From: CAYUYV01 sp050331455
GTDB lineage: Bacteria; Pseudomonadota; Alphaproteobacteria; JAJFIK01
Reading direction: 5' to 3'
Length of the DNA stretch: 64,000 nt
Assembly: GCA_050331455.1 (NCBI GenBank)
Contig: JBHJGV010000061.1
Location: 1 to 64,000, forward strand
Of the stretch, positions 1 through 8,134 are shown piece after piece. Each line of letters opens with the position of its first letter. Position 1 is the stretch's first letter. The notes beneath the pieces are model-generated. The model did not search any database, was not told the DNA's origin, and saw nothing but the letters and a program-made list of their open reading frames with translations. The position numbers and the translations under genes were made by a program.

Positions 1-183
1 CGGGCCGCGCTGCCGACCGCCGTGGAGGGTTATCCGAAGATCGAGGGTGTGCTCCACTGCGTCGGGGACAGCGGCGTGCTGCTTGGCTAGACATTCGTTG
101 TGGGCTGCTTCGCTGACAGCTCCGGCAAGTTCAACGCGGTGGCCCTGGGCGGCATGGGTCTCTCTCCGATCTTTCCGTCATGA
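1..183 (+). pseudogene. 3' end of an unrecognised gene with an in-frame amber stop
   Basis: Frame 1 is open from the window edge to a TAG at 88-90. After it the same frame stays open to a TGA at 181-183 and still reads like protein (...FVVGCFADSSGKFNAVALGG...). The part before the stop ends GVLHCVGDSGVLLG. Either the gene ends at 90 and the second stretch is chance, or a longer gene was cut by the TAG. The N-terminus lies outside the window and I do not recognise the family. What is seen is only the open frame; decay is an inference. Confidence 0.3.
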
Positions 184-440
184 TAAGCGCGAAATCGTCA
201 AACAAGCCTCCCCGGGCGTCAAGATGACCCATCAAACCCGCGTTCAACATCCATAAAGGCTGCATCCGATAGGCTGACGCGTGCTCGAACAGGGTGGTCT
301 CCCTCGGGCCGTGCGAAGGATCCCCCGCACAAGCCACGCCCTTCCCAGACCGCTTCGGGACATAGAACGCGTGACGATGGTCTGACGCGGCGGATCGACC
401 GGCTACGGAGCGGTCCGCTGGCGCATGTCGAGGTCTGGTA
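184..440. other. Intergenic region before the GGDEF-EAL gene
   Basis: About 260 bp between the left-edge remnant and the first complete gene. I see no convincing hairpin with a T-run, no clear -35/-10 pair and no small ORF with a ribosome binding site. Open frames here are antisense or short and lack coding character. Confidence 0.4.
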
Positions 441-2498
441 ATGTCCTTACGGCCCAGCGGTGACAGTGAATCTGGCGGCATGGATCGAACCGGGACGCGG
501 ACCGCGACGTTTCTGGTGCGGCTCGACCGCTTTCTCAGAATGGATGGCGACGACGCCCCGGTCGAGGGAGGCGAACTCACGATCCTGCGCGCCCGCGCGC
601 TGGCGGTCCTGGGCCCTTTGGCCGGGCTGTTCGCGCTTATTCTGGCGCTCTTTCAACTCCGCAGTGAGGTGTCCGGGGCCGGAACGGCCTTTGGCGGCGT
701 GGTCGGGATCGTCAGCTTCATCCTTCCACTGAGCATTTCTGCCATTCTGCTCGCCATCCCGATCATCCTCCGGCGCACTCGGGCCGTCGGCCTGTGCGCG
801 TGGCTCGGCGTGACCGCGCTGTTGGTTGCGCTCGCACCCTGGCCCTTCATCCTGTTCGGGATCTATTCGCGCAACATCGTCATGCTTGGCGCCGTTCCGG
901 TCATTGCCACCTTCCTGGTGTCCCCGCGCGTCGGCGGGATGATGATGATCGGTGTCTGCCTGATGTTCCTCGCCCTGCCCCTGCTCGGCAGCATCGGGTG
1001 GGTGCACCAGCCTGCCGGCGTGACGGTCTTCGACAGTCTCGGCCACGGGGTTGCCGCCGTGCTGACGGCGGGCGGTCTTTACATTTTGGCCTCGACCATC
1101 ACCCGGCTTTACAATCGCACTGTGGAGGAGACGGTCGCGGCGCGACTGGAAGCCCTGGATCTGGCCGAGAGCGACCAACTCACCGGGCTCGCCAACCGAC
1201 GGATCTTCTCGCGCGTCCTGTGGGAGCGCATGGGCGCAGCGGTGAAGGGCGGGTCTGGTTTCGCCCTGATCCTGATCGACCTTGATCGCTTCAAATCCAT
1301 CAACGATACCTTCGGGCATGCCACTGGGGATGCGCTGTTGGCGGGCGTTGCCCGACGCCTTACGCGTCTTTGCAAAGATTATCCGGGCTGCATCGCCGCG
1401 CGCCTCGGCGGCGATGAGTTCGCCATGATCTGCGAGGACACGGAAAACGGCGCCGCCGCCGAGCGGCTCGCCGCCCGCCTTGTGGAGGCCATGCGCGCCC
1501 CCGTCACAACGGACCATGCGGTGGTCTATCCCACCGTGTCCGTCGGCCTCGCCCATTGCCCCCAGGACGCGCGCATGGTCGAAGACCTGCAATGGATGGC
1601 CGATGTGGCCCTTTATGCCGCCAAGTCCGAGGGCCGGAACCGGTGGCGAAAATCCGACCCGGACATGATTGCCGCCGTCGAGGAGCGCCAGATCCTCGTG
1701 AGCGGGATGCGCGATGCCTCGTTCACGGACCAGCTGGAGATCTGGTATCAACCCCAGACCTGCCTGCGGACCGGGCGCGTGGTGGGCCTCGAAGCTCTGA
1801 TCCGCTGGAACCATCCCATCTTTGGTCTGTTGATGCCGGCGAGTTTCGTCCGCCATGCCGAGGACCATGACCTGATCGGCACGCTGACAGAACATGTCAT
1901 CCTGAAAGCACTGGAAGAGACCGCGCCCTGGTTCCATGGCGGCCTGATCGACCAACTCGCCATCAATATTTCCGGCCACGACCTGAAGGATGGCACGCTG
2001 TTGACCGCCCTACGGCGCAGTCTGACGAAATGGGATCTGCCGCCGACAATGGTCGAACTGGAGGTCACGGAGAGTTTTTTCCTGTGGAATCTGGAGGAGA
2101 CCTTCACGGCCCTGCAGGCCCTGGGCGGGGACGGCATCCGCATCGCGCTCGATGATTTCGGAACGGGCTATTCGAGCCTGACCTATTTGCGGACGCTGCC
2201 GATCAACACGATCAAGATCGACAAAAGCTTCGTCTTCGATTGCGACACCAACCCCAACTCCCTGGCCATCGTTCAGGCGATCATTGGGCTGGCCCGCTCG
2301 CTCGATATGGAGACCGTGGCCGAAGGGGTGGAGACGGACGGGCAGAAGGACGTATTGGCGCGCCTCGGCACCACACGCATGCAGGGCTTTCAGCACAGCC
2401 GGCCGATGCCGCGAACGGCGTGCGATGCCTTTTTAAGAGACGCGGCCCAATTCTTGGAAGCTGGCCCCGGGCCATGGGCCGTCACCCGGCGCGCGTAA
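441..2498 (+). CDS. Membrane-bound GGDEF-EAL cyclic-di-GMP enzyme
   Basis: Bifunctional c-di-GMP turnover protein of 685 aa. The N-terminal 225 residues contain about six hydrophobic segments, an integral-membrane sensor or anchor. A GGDEF domain follows, with an intact RLGGDEF active site near residue 320, then an EAL domain with GLEALIRW near 450, DDFGTGYSSL, KIDKSF and AEGVET. Both catalytic signatures are present, so cyclase and phosphodiesterase activity are each possible. The usual RxxD inhibitory site before GGDEF is not apparent (positions read Y and C). The start at 441 has only a weak GAGGT upstream; an internal ATG at 480 is an alternative. The 3' end overlaps the convergent renalase-like gene by 17 bp. 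The sensed signal is unknown. Confidence 0.93.
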   Translation: MSLRPSGDSESGGMDRTGTRTATFLVRLDRFLRMDGDDAPVEGGELTILRARALAVLGPLAGLFALILALFQLRSEVSGAGTAFGGVVGIVSFILPLSISAILLAIPIILRRTRAVGLCAWLGVTALLVALAPWPFILFGIYSRNIVMLGAVPVIATFLVSPRVGGMMMIGVCLMFLALPLLGSIGWVHQPAGVTVFDSLGHGVAAVLTAGGLYILASTITRLYNRTVEETVAARLEALDLAESDQLTGLANRRIFSRVLWERMGAAVKGGSGFALILIDLDRFKSINDTFGHATGDALLAGVARRLTRLCKDYPGCIAARLGGDEFAMICEDTENGAAAERLAARLVEAMRAPVTTDHAVVYPTVSVGLAHCPQDARMVEDLQWMADVALYAAKSEGRNRWRKSDPDMIAAVEERQILVSGMRDASFTDQLEIWYQPQTCLRTGRVVGLEALIRWNHPIFGLLMPASFVRHAEDHDLIGTLTEHVILKALEETAPWFHGGLIDQLAINISGHDLKDGTLLTALRRSLTKWDLPPTMVELEVTESFFLWNLEETFTALQALGGDGIRIALDDFGTGYSSLTYLRTLPINTIKIDKSFVFDCDTNPNSLAIVQAIIGLARSLDMETVAEGVETDGQKDVLARLGTTRMQGFQHSRPMPRTACDAFLRDAAQFLEAGPGPWAVTRRA

Positions 2499-3471
2499 CG
2501 GCCTCGCCCAGCGCCTCACCGGACATCCAGGCATCCTCGACCGTGGGGCCAAGGCACCAATCGCCGCAGGCGCCAACGCCCCGCCCCGGATCGAACAGGC
2601 ATGGCGTATCGAGGGCCGCTTCCACCCGGGCATAGCGCCAGCGGTGGGCCGCCAGATATACCGGATCCGGAACGGCGACCCCCATTCGGCCCATCACGTC
2701 CTGAAACGCATCGAGCAGGCGCGGCGCCATGTCGGTCTTTTCCGCCTCCAGATGATCGCGCGTCCAGGACGCCGCCCCGTGCATCACCCAGGTCGGTGTA
2801 CCCGACCGCCCCGGTTTGGCCCCGTCATGGACGATGAGGTCGAGCGCGGCGTCGGCGACGGTCGCGGCTTCGAAGGACACGCCCGGCAACGGATCGGCGA
2901 AAGCGGCCAGGCCGGTCCAGACCGGTCTGTAACGAGATTGGGCGACTCGTTCGGCGAGGTCGGGCAGGCCGGCGAGCAGAACCGCAGCCTGGTTCGCCGG
3001 AATGGCCAGCAGGACCAGGTCATAAGGACCATGGAGGCCGCCGGTCTTGGTCACCAGCCCCCACCCTCGGTCCGAGCGAGTCAGCGCCGAGACGTCTTCG
3101 CCGAATTGAACACGGAGCGCATCCCCGCCCAGCAAGGCATTCATCTTCGGCGTGCCGACCCACCGGCGCGGGCTGTCCGTCGGATCAAGCGCGAAACCGT
3201 CGGCGGTGACGGTGCCGAACCGTCCGGTCCACGGCGCTGCGCGCCCGTCCGCGCTCCAGGCCTCCAACACGGCCTCGAAGGCCGGCGTTCGGGCGTGCAC
3301 GAAAGGCAGCCCATGATCGAACTGAAGTCCCCCATCCGCCCGGCGGGTGGCCGCCCGACCGCCGGGGCCGCGTCCCTTGTCCAGGATGTCGCAGGACACA
3401 CCTGCTTGTGCGAGGCGGGCGGCGCAAGCCAGTCCCGCAAAACCCGCGCCGACGATTGCCACCGGTGTCAT
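2482..3471 (-). CDS. Renalase-like FAD-dependent oxidoreductase
   Basis: Flavoprotein of 329 aa. The N-terminus has the Rossmann dinucleotide motif VGAGFAGLACAARL, an acidic residue ending beta-2 (DILDKGRGPGGRAATRR) and the renalase/amine-oxidase FDHG segment. The C-terminus has GDWCLGPTVEDAWMSG, which contacts FAD in this family. It probably oxidises a reduced nicotinamide or amine substrate; the substrate is not deducible. Start: ATG at 3471 follows AGGTGG by 5 nt and is preferred over the in-frame GTG at 3480. It is divergent from the photolyase-family gene with a 60-bp gap, and renalase-like genes are often seen near photolyases, so a link to light or flavin metabolism is possible but inferred. 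Confidence 0.85.
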   Translation of the reverse strand: MTPVAIVGAGFAGLACAARLAQAGVSCDILDKGRGPGGRAATRRADGGLQFDHGLPFVHARTPAFEAVLEAWSADGRAAPWTGRFGTVTADGFALDPTDSPRRWVGTPKMNALLGGDALRVQFGEDVSALTRSDRGWGLVTKTGGLHGPYDLVLLAIPANQAAVLLAGLPDLAERVAQSRYRPVWTGLAAFADPLPGVSFEAATVADAALDLIVHDGAKPGRSGTPTWVMHGAASWTRDHLEAEKTDMAPRLLDAFQDVMGRMGVAVPDPVYLAAHRWRYARVEAALDTPCLFDPGRGVGACGDWCLGPTVEDAWMSGEALGEAVTRAG

Positions 3472-3522
3472 GGGATCCACCTTTCGTTATGAGTTGGCAC
3501 CACGTCGAGAGGACGCCCGCGC

Positions 3523-3528
3523 GGGAGG
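3523..3528 (+). promoter_or_regulatory. Ribosome binding site before a non-canonical start
   Basis: GGGAGG lies directly upstream of three ATC codons (3529-3537) that open the photolyase-family frame. The third ATC (3535) is 6 nt downstream, the best spacing. No ATG or GTG, and no TTG before 3577, occurs in this frame between the upstream stop (3490-3492) and 3576. The site therefore argues for initiation at ATC or for a mutated start codon. Confidence 0.5.
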
Positions 3529-3534
3529 ATCATC

Positions 3535-5121
3535 ATCAAACCTGAACCGTTTCACATCGTCTGGTTCAAACGGGATTTGCGCGTGGGCGACCATGCGCCG
3601 CTCCATGGGGCTGCCCAGGCCGGCCCGGTGCTGCCTTTGTATATCGTGGAGCCGGAGCTGTGGTGCCAGCCGGAACATTCGGGGCGCCAATGGGCCTTTA
3701 TCACCGAGTGCCTCACGGAACTGCGCCGCGATCTTGCAAGCCTGGGTCAGCCCCTCATCATTCGCGTGGGCCAGGCCGTCGAGATCCTGTCGGACCTGGC
3801 GGACCGGGGGGCAGCGTCCCTCTGGTCCCATGAGGAGACGGGCCAGATGTGGACCTTTGAGCGGGATAAGGCGGTTGCCCACTGGGCCCGCGCCCGCGGC
3901 CTGCCCTGGCATGAGATCCCCCAGCACGGCATCATCCGCCCTCTGAAAACACGCAATGGCTGGGCCGGCAAATGGGACCGGCGCATGGGCAAGCCGGTGA
4001 CCCCGATCCCGGCGCTGAAACCGGTCGAGGGCATCGAGCCGGGGCCAATCCCGTCGGCGGACGACCTCGGTCTTGCGCCCGATCCGTGTCCGGAGCGCCA
4101 GAGCGGCGGCCGGGAAGCGGGTCTTGATTCCCTCTACACCTTCCTGCACGAGCGCGGGCGGGACTACCGCAAGGCCATGTCGAGCCCGAACACGGCTTTC
4201 ACGGCCTGTTCGCGCCTCAGCCCCCATTTCGCCTGGGGCACCGTGTCAATCCGCGAAGCCTATCAGGCCGCCCGCGAGCGCCAGGACAGCCTGCGGGCCG
4301 ACGCCAGTCCGGACACTCTGCCCTGGCGACAGTCGATTGACAGTTTCATCGGCCGACTGCATTGGCACTGCCACTTCATGCAGAAACTGGAGGATGAAAC
4401 CCGCATCGAGTTCGAAAATCTCCACCGCGGCTATGACGGCATGCGCGAGGACGGGTTCGACCGCAGCCGTTTCGAGGCCTGGTGCGCGGGCGAAACGGGA
4501 CTCCCGTTTCTCGACGCCTGTATGCGGACCCTGAACCGAACCGGATATCTGAATTTCCGCATGCGGGCCATGGTCATGTCCTGTTCGTCCTATCATCTCT
4601 GGCTGCACTGGCGCGAGCCGTCCCTGTTCCTCGCCCGTCAGTTTACGGATTTCGAGCCCGGCATTCATTATCCCCAATCCCAGATGCAGTCCGGCACCAC
4701 CGGCATCAACACCGTGCGGATCTATAATCCCGTGAAACAGGGCAAGGACCACGACCCGGACGGACGGTTCATCCGCCAGGCGATCCCGGCCCTGGAGTCC
4801 GTACCCGATAAATATATCCACGAGCCCTGGAAAATGCCGGCCGGCGTTGCAAAGGACTGCGGGGTGCGCATGGGGTCGGACTATCCGGACCCCATCATCG
4901 ATCCTGTCGCAGCGGCGCGCGCGGCGAAAGAAAAGGTGTATGCCGCCCGGCGCGGTCCGGCTTTCCGCGATGAGGCCGATGCCATCCAGGCCAAGCACGG
5001 CAGCCGCAAGAGCGGCATGTCCCAGGTCTCCGACCGCCGCGGCGCCGCCCGGCGCAAACAGGCCGACAAAGACCAGATGGCCATGGATCTGGGCGATGAC
5101 GGAGCGGTGGCCGAGGGATGA
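3535..5121 (+). CDS. Cryptochrome/photolyase-family flavoprotein
   Basis: DNA photolyase/cryptochrome superfamily protein, about 528 aa. The N-terminal antenna domain begins FHIVWFKRDLRVGDHAPL, the normal first beta-strand of the family. The C-terminal FAD domain has FHWRxxF-like features (SFIGRLHWHCHFMQ), LPFLDACMRTLNRTGYLNFRMRAMV and the cofactor-loop segment HYPQSQMQSGTTGINTVRIYNP. The last reads QSGTTGIN rather than the usual QWAAGTG seen in CPD photolyases, so this is a distinct subgroup and its lesion or signalling role is open. The conserved N-terminus lies upstream of the first canonical start (TTG 3577), so I place the start at an ATC (3535) behind GGGAGG. The stop overlaps the DUF2256 start by 4 bp (ATGA). 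Confidence 0.82.
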   Translation: MKPEPFHIVWFKRDLRVGDHAPLHGAAQAGPVLPLYIVEPELWCQPEHSGRQWAFITECLTELRRDLASLGQPLIIRVGQAVEILSDLADRGAASLWSHEETGQMWTFERDKAVAHWARARGLPWHEIPQHGIIRPLKTRNGWAGKWDRRMGKPVTPIPALKPVEGIEPGPIPSADDLGLAPDPCPERQSGGREAGLDSLYTFLHERGRDYRKAMSSPNTAFTACSRLSPHFAWGTVSIREAYQAARERQDSLRADASPDTLPWRQSIDSFIGRLHWHCHFMQKLEDETRIEFENLHRGYDGMREDGFDRSRFEAWCAGETGLPFLDACMRTLNRTGYLNFRMRAMVMSCSSYHLWLHWREPSLFLARQFTDFEPGIHYPQSQMQSGTTGINTVRIYNPVKQGKDHDPDGRFIRQAIPALESVPDKYIHEPWKMPAGVAKDCGVRMGSDYPDPIIDPVAAARAAKEKVYAARRGPAFRDEADAIQAKHGSRKSGMSQVSDRRGAARRKQADKDQMAMDLGDDGAVAEG

Positions 5122-5270
5122 AAAAGTCCGACCTGCCCACGAAAATCTGCCCGATCTGCGGGCGCCCTTTCACCTGGCGTAAAAAATGGGCCCGGGACTG
5201 GGAACAGGTGAAATACTGCTCCAAACGCTGCGCCGGCGAGCGGAAGAAAAGCGCTCAGCACACGGCCTAG
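5118..5270 (+). CDS. DUF2256 zinc-ribbon-like small protein
   Basis: A 50-aa protein with two Cys pairs (CPICGRPFTWRKKW and CSKRCAGE), matching the DUF2256 pattern. The ATG at 5118 overlaps the photolyase-family stop, indicating translational coupling. DUF2256 genes are frequently next to cryptochrome/photolyase genes, and this arrangement fits. The four cysteines suggest metal binding. Function is unknown; a role as an accessory to the flavoprotein is inferred only from linkage. Confidence 0.85.
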   Translation: MKKSDLPTKICPICGRPFTWRKKWARDWEQVKYCSKRCAGERKKSAQHTA

Positions 5271-5342
5271 GCGCCCGTTTGGCAAGGCCCACCCCGAACC
5301 CATGGGTCCGGTGTGCGGCCAAATAAGCGGATGCTCGGCCTG

Positions 5343-5582
5343 TCAGAGAGTGCTGTGGGAGCCGTCGCACAGGCCCGGATTGCCGGTCCGTTTGCAGGTG
5401 CAGAAAAAGACCGTTCGGTTCTGTTCGGCCTTGTAGGGAACGGGCGTGAAGGACGTGCCCTTGTGCGAGCCGTCGCAGAAGGGTTGGTTTACAGACTTTC
5501 CACAAGAACACCAGAAATACGTCTTACCGGCTTCGACATCGACGCCAATCGGCGTGGTTCCAGCTACCACGGGTTCGTCCAT
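5343..5582 (-). CDS. CDGSH iron-sulfur domain protein
   Basis: 79-aa protein with two CDGSH-type cluster motifs: CSCGKSVNQPFCDGSH and CTCKRTGNPGLCDGSH. Each supplies three Cys and one His for a 2Fe-2S cluster, as in bacterial mitoNEET-like proteins with tandem motifs. Likely a cytoplasmic redox or cluster-transfer protein. Start: ATG at 5582 follows AGGAGAGG with good spacing; a longer in-frame reading to 5612 lacks support. It sits downstream of and on the same strand as the histone-deacetylase-fold gene, with a 62-bp gap. Confidence 0.9.
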   Translation of the reverse strand: MDEPVVAGTTPIGVDVEAGKTYFWCSCGKSVNQPFCDGSHKGTSFTPVPYKAEQNRTVFFCTCKRTGNPGLCDGSHSTL

Positions 5583-5644
5583 CGGTCCTCTCCTTGACAT
5601 AATCCGCCACATTTCGCTTCACGGTAGCATGGGTTTGCGCCGGG

Positions 5645-6580
5645 TCAATCGCCGCCCGCCCCAGGTGCAAGCCGGGCCGTGGCCGTGTGGTGCAAGATCG
5701 CGTGGCGGCGGGCCAGGGCGTCGATATCACTGGAGTAGCCGCCGCCGATCACACCCACGAGCGGAATGGAGCGCTGCCATGCGGCATCAATGATCAGACG
5801 GTCCCGTGCCGCAAGGCCTTCATCGCTCAGGGACAGCCGGCCCAGCCGGTCCTCCGCATGGGGATCGACACCGGCATTGTAAAAGACGATATCGGGGCGG
5901 ACATAATCGATCAGCGCCGGGACATGTTCTTCGAGGACGGCAAGATAGGCGGCATCGTCGGTCCCGTCCGGCAGGCCCAGATCCAGGTCGCTTTTCTGTT
6001 TGCGGACGGGAAAATTATTTTCGCCGTGGACGGAAAAGGTGAACACCCGACTGTCGTCCAGAAAGATCTCAGCCGTCCCGTCGCCCTGGTGCACGTCGAG
6101 GTCGATGACCAGAACGCGCCCCACGGCTCCCTCCTCCAACAGGACCCGCGACGCCACGGCCACATCGTTGAACACACTGAACCCCGCCCCATGGCCGGAG
6201 GCCGCGTGGTGGGACCCGCCGGCCGTGTTGCAGGCGATGCCGCCCGAAAGGGCGAGGCGCGCGGCCAGGATGGTTCCGCCTGTGGCGAGACGGGAGCGGC
6301 GGGCCACCCGATCCGTGACCGGCAGGCCGATCCGCCGAACCGCTTCCCGCGACAGGGTGCCGTCGATCACGCCGGCCACATAGGCCGGCTCATGGGCAAG
6401 CTCCAGCCAGGCGATCGGTGCAGGCTCGGGCACCCAGAACCCGTCGGCAGCGATAAGGCCGTCCGCGACCAGCACATCCCGGAGGCGGCCGAACTTCGCC
6501 ATGGGAAAGCGGTGGCCGTCCGGAAGGCTCGCCACATAATCCGGATGGTGGGTGATGGGCAGGGAGGCGGTCGTGTTCAT
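5645..6580 (-). CDS. Histone deacetylase superfamily amidohydrolase
   Basis: 311-aa arginase/deacetylase-fold enzyme. Active-site elements are visible: the His pair and glycine segment GGSHHAASGHGAGFSVFNDVA, the metal ligands in DLDVHQGDGTAEIF, a third Asp in YNAGVDPH, and GGGYS near the C-terminus. Bacterial members deacetylate acetylpolyamines or other N-acetyl substrates; the substrate here is not known. Start ATG at 6580 begins MNTTASLPITHHPDYV, the usual short N-terminus; the longer open frame to 6850 is antisense to the MATE gene. The two genes are divergent and overlap in no coding part, with about 70 bp between starts. Confidence 0.9.
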   Translation of the reverse strand: MNTTASLPITHHPDYVASLPDGHRFPMAKFGRLRDVLVADGLIAADGFWVPEPAPIAWLELAHEPAYVAGVIDGTLSREAVRRIGLPVTDRVARRSRLATGGTILAARLALSGGIACNTAGGSHHAASGHGAGFSVFNDVAVASRVLLEEGAVGRVLVIDLDVHQGDGTAEIFLDDSRVFTFSVHGENNFPVRKQKSDLDLGLPDGTDDAAYLAVLEEHVPALIDYVRPDIVFYNAGVDPHAEDRLGRLSLSDEGLAARDRLIIDAAWQRSIPLVGVIGGGYSSDIDALARRHAILHHTATARLAPGAGGD

Positions 6581-6653
6581 GGGGCACAAGCTTGCCCTGC
6601 CGCAGACCCGCCGCCAAGCTGCCGCCGACACCCAAGGGCGAGAGGGCGGCGAG

Positions 6654-8018
6654 ATGGCACGGGACAGCGACGGATCGGCGGTGGCGGCACGCATGACACG
6701 GGCCGAGGTCTGGCGCCTCGCCTGGCCCATCATGCTGGCGAATGTCTCCATTCCGCTGCTCGGCCTCGCCGATACGGCCGTCATCGGCAATGTGGGCACG
6801 ACGGCCAGCCTGGGCGCGATCGCCATCGGCGCCATCCTGTTCAACTTCATCTATTGGGGATTTGGCTTTCTGCGCATGGGCACGACGGGCCTCGTCTCCC
6901 AGGCTTACGGCGCGGAGGACGGGCTGGAACTGAAGGCCACCCTTGCGCGCGCCTTTGTGGTGGCCGGCGCCATCGGCATCCTGCTCATGGCCGGCCAGAC
7001 CGTGATCGCCTGGGCCGCCCTGCCTCTGTTCGCTGCCGAGCCGCCCGTGGAGGCTTTGGCGCGGACCTATTACGGCATTCGCATCTGGGGCGCGCCGGCG
7101 GTGCTCGGTCAATATGTGGTGCTCGGCTGGTTCATCGGATCCCAGGACAGCCGGCCGGTGCTCATTCTCCAGATTTTCCAGAATCTGACCAATATCGCCC
7201 TCAATCTGATTTTGGTCCTGGGTTTCGATCTCGGCGTTGCGGGCGTGGCCTTCGGGACCCTGGCGGCGGAGGCCTTGACGCTCCTTCTCGGTCTTTGGAT
7301 GATCCGTCTGCGTCTTGACCGCACGCCCCTGCTGAAGGCTGCCCCGGCCCTGACCCGCGCGCGCGTATTCGACCCACCGGCGCTCATGCGCACATTCACC
7401 GTGAACCGGGACATCATGTTGCGCACGCTGTTTCTGGTGGCCGGGTTTTCCTGGTTCACGGCCATGGGCTCGCGCCTGGGCCCCACGACACTCGCCGGCA
7501 ACCATGTGTTGATGCAGTTCTTGGCTTTCAGCGCCTTTTTCCTGGACGGCTGGGCGATCGCCGCCGAGGGATTGGTGGGCCGCGCCGTCGGCGGGCGCTC
7601 GCGGGCGGCCTTCGAGCGGGCCGTGCGCCTGTCCACGGAGCTGGCGGCAGTCACCTCCCTCGGGCTGACGGTTTTGTTTTTCGCAGGCGGACCCTGGGCC
7701 ATCCGTGGGCTGACCGACATCGAAGCGGTGCGCGCGGCCGCGATGACCTTTCTGCCCTATGCCGCACTCCATCCCGTTATCGGCGTCTGGTGTTTCCAGT
7801 TCGACGGCATTTTCGTCGGCGCGACCCGGTCCCAGGCCATGCGCAATGCCATGCTGGAATCCTTCGTGCTCTATCTGGCGGCGTGGTGGCTGCTGCAGCC
7901 CTGGGGCAATCACGGCCTGTGGGCGGCATTCCTGATCTTTTTCGCAGCGCGGGGGGCCACCCTGGCAGTGCGGTACCGGGCCCTGTCGGCCAGCCTCGGT
8001 CCTCAGCCGTCGAATTGA
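6654..8018 (+). CDS. MATE family multidrug/sodium efflux protein (DinF-like)
   Basis: 454-aa integral membrane protein with about 12 hydrophobic segments in two homologous halves, typical of MATE exporters. The first helix reads RLAWPIMLANVSIPLLGLADTAVIGN, the conserved MATE opening, and the second half starts RDIMLRTLFLVAGFSWFTAMGSRLG. DinF-branch proteins export drugs or organic cations using Na+ or H+. Start: ATG 6654, preceded by a GAGAGGGCGGCGAG purine-rich stretch; an internal ATG at 6693 is also possible. The more upstream frame opening at 6552 overlaps the start of the divergent deacetylase gene and is unlikely. Confidence 0.9.
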   Translation: MARDSDGSAVAARMTRAEVWRLAWPIMLANVSIPLLGLADTAVIGNVGTTASLGAIAIGAILFNFIYWGFGFLRMGTTGLVSQAYGAEDGLELKATLARAFVVAGAIGILLMAGQTVIAWAALPLFAAEPPVEALARTYYGIRIWGAPAVLGQYVVLGWFIGSQDSRPVLILQIFQNLTNIALNLILVLGFDLGVAGVAFGTLAAEALTLLLGLWMIRLRLDRTPLLKAAPALTRARVFDPPALMRTFTVNRDIMLRTLFLVAGFSWFTAMGSRLGPTTLAGNHVLMQFLAFSAFFLDGWAIAAEGLVGRAVGGRSRAAFERAVRLSTELAAVTSLGLTVLFFAGGPWAIRGLTDIEAVRAAAMTFLPYAALHPVIGVWCFQFDGIFVGATRSQAMRNAMLESFVLYLAAWWLLQPWGNHGLWAAFLIFFAARGATLAVRYRALSASLGPQPSN

Positions 8019-8134
8019 TCTTCGGACGAAATGGGGCACGCCCGGTCTTGGCCGGCTGTCTCTAAATCGCTGACCCAACAGTCATCGATAAGGCCGGGCC
8101 AGTCTTGCGGCGCCGCGCAGGCGGGAACCCCGGC

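Noticed and set aside
447..1979. A 510-codon open frame on the minus strand antisense to the GGDEF-EAL gene
   Set aside because: Its sequence is Gly/His/Asp-rich with no family motif, and the opposite strand carries intact GGDEF and EAL motifs; it is a shadow caused by high GC.
5687..7318. A 543-codon plus-strand frame across the deacetylase and MATE genes
   Set aside because: It is out of frame with both recognised genes, lacks any motif and crosses their divergent control region.
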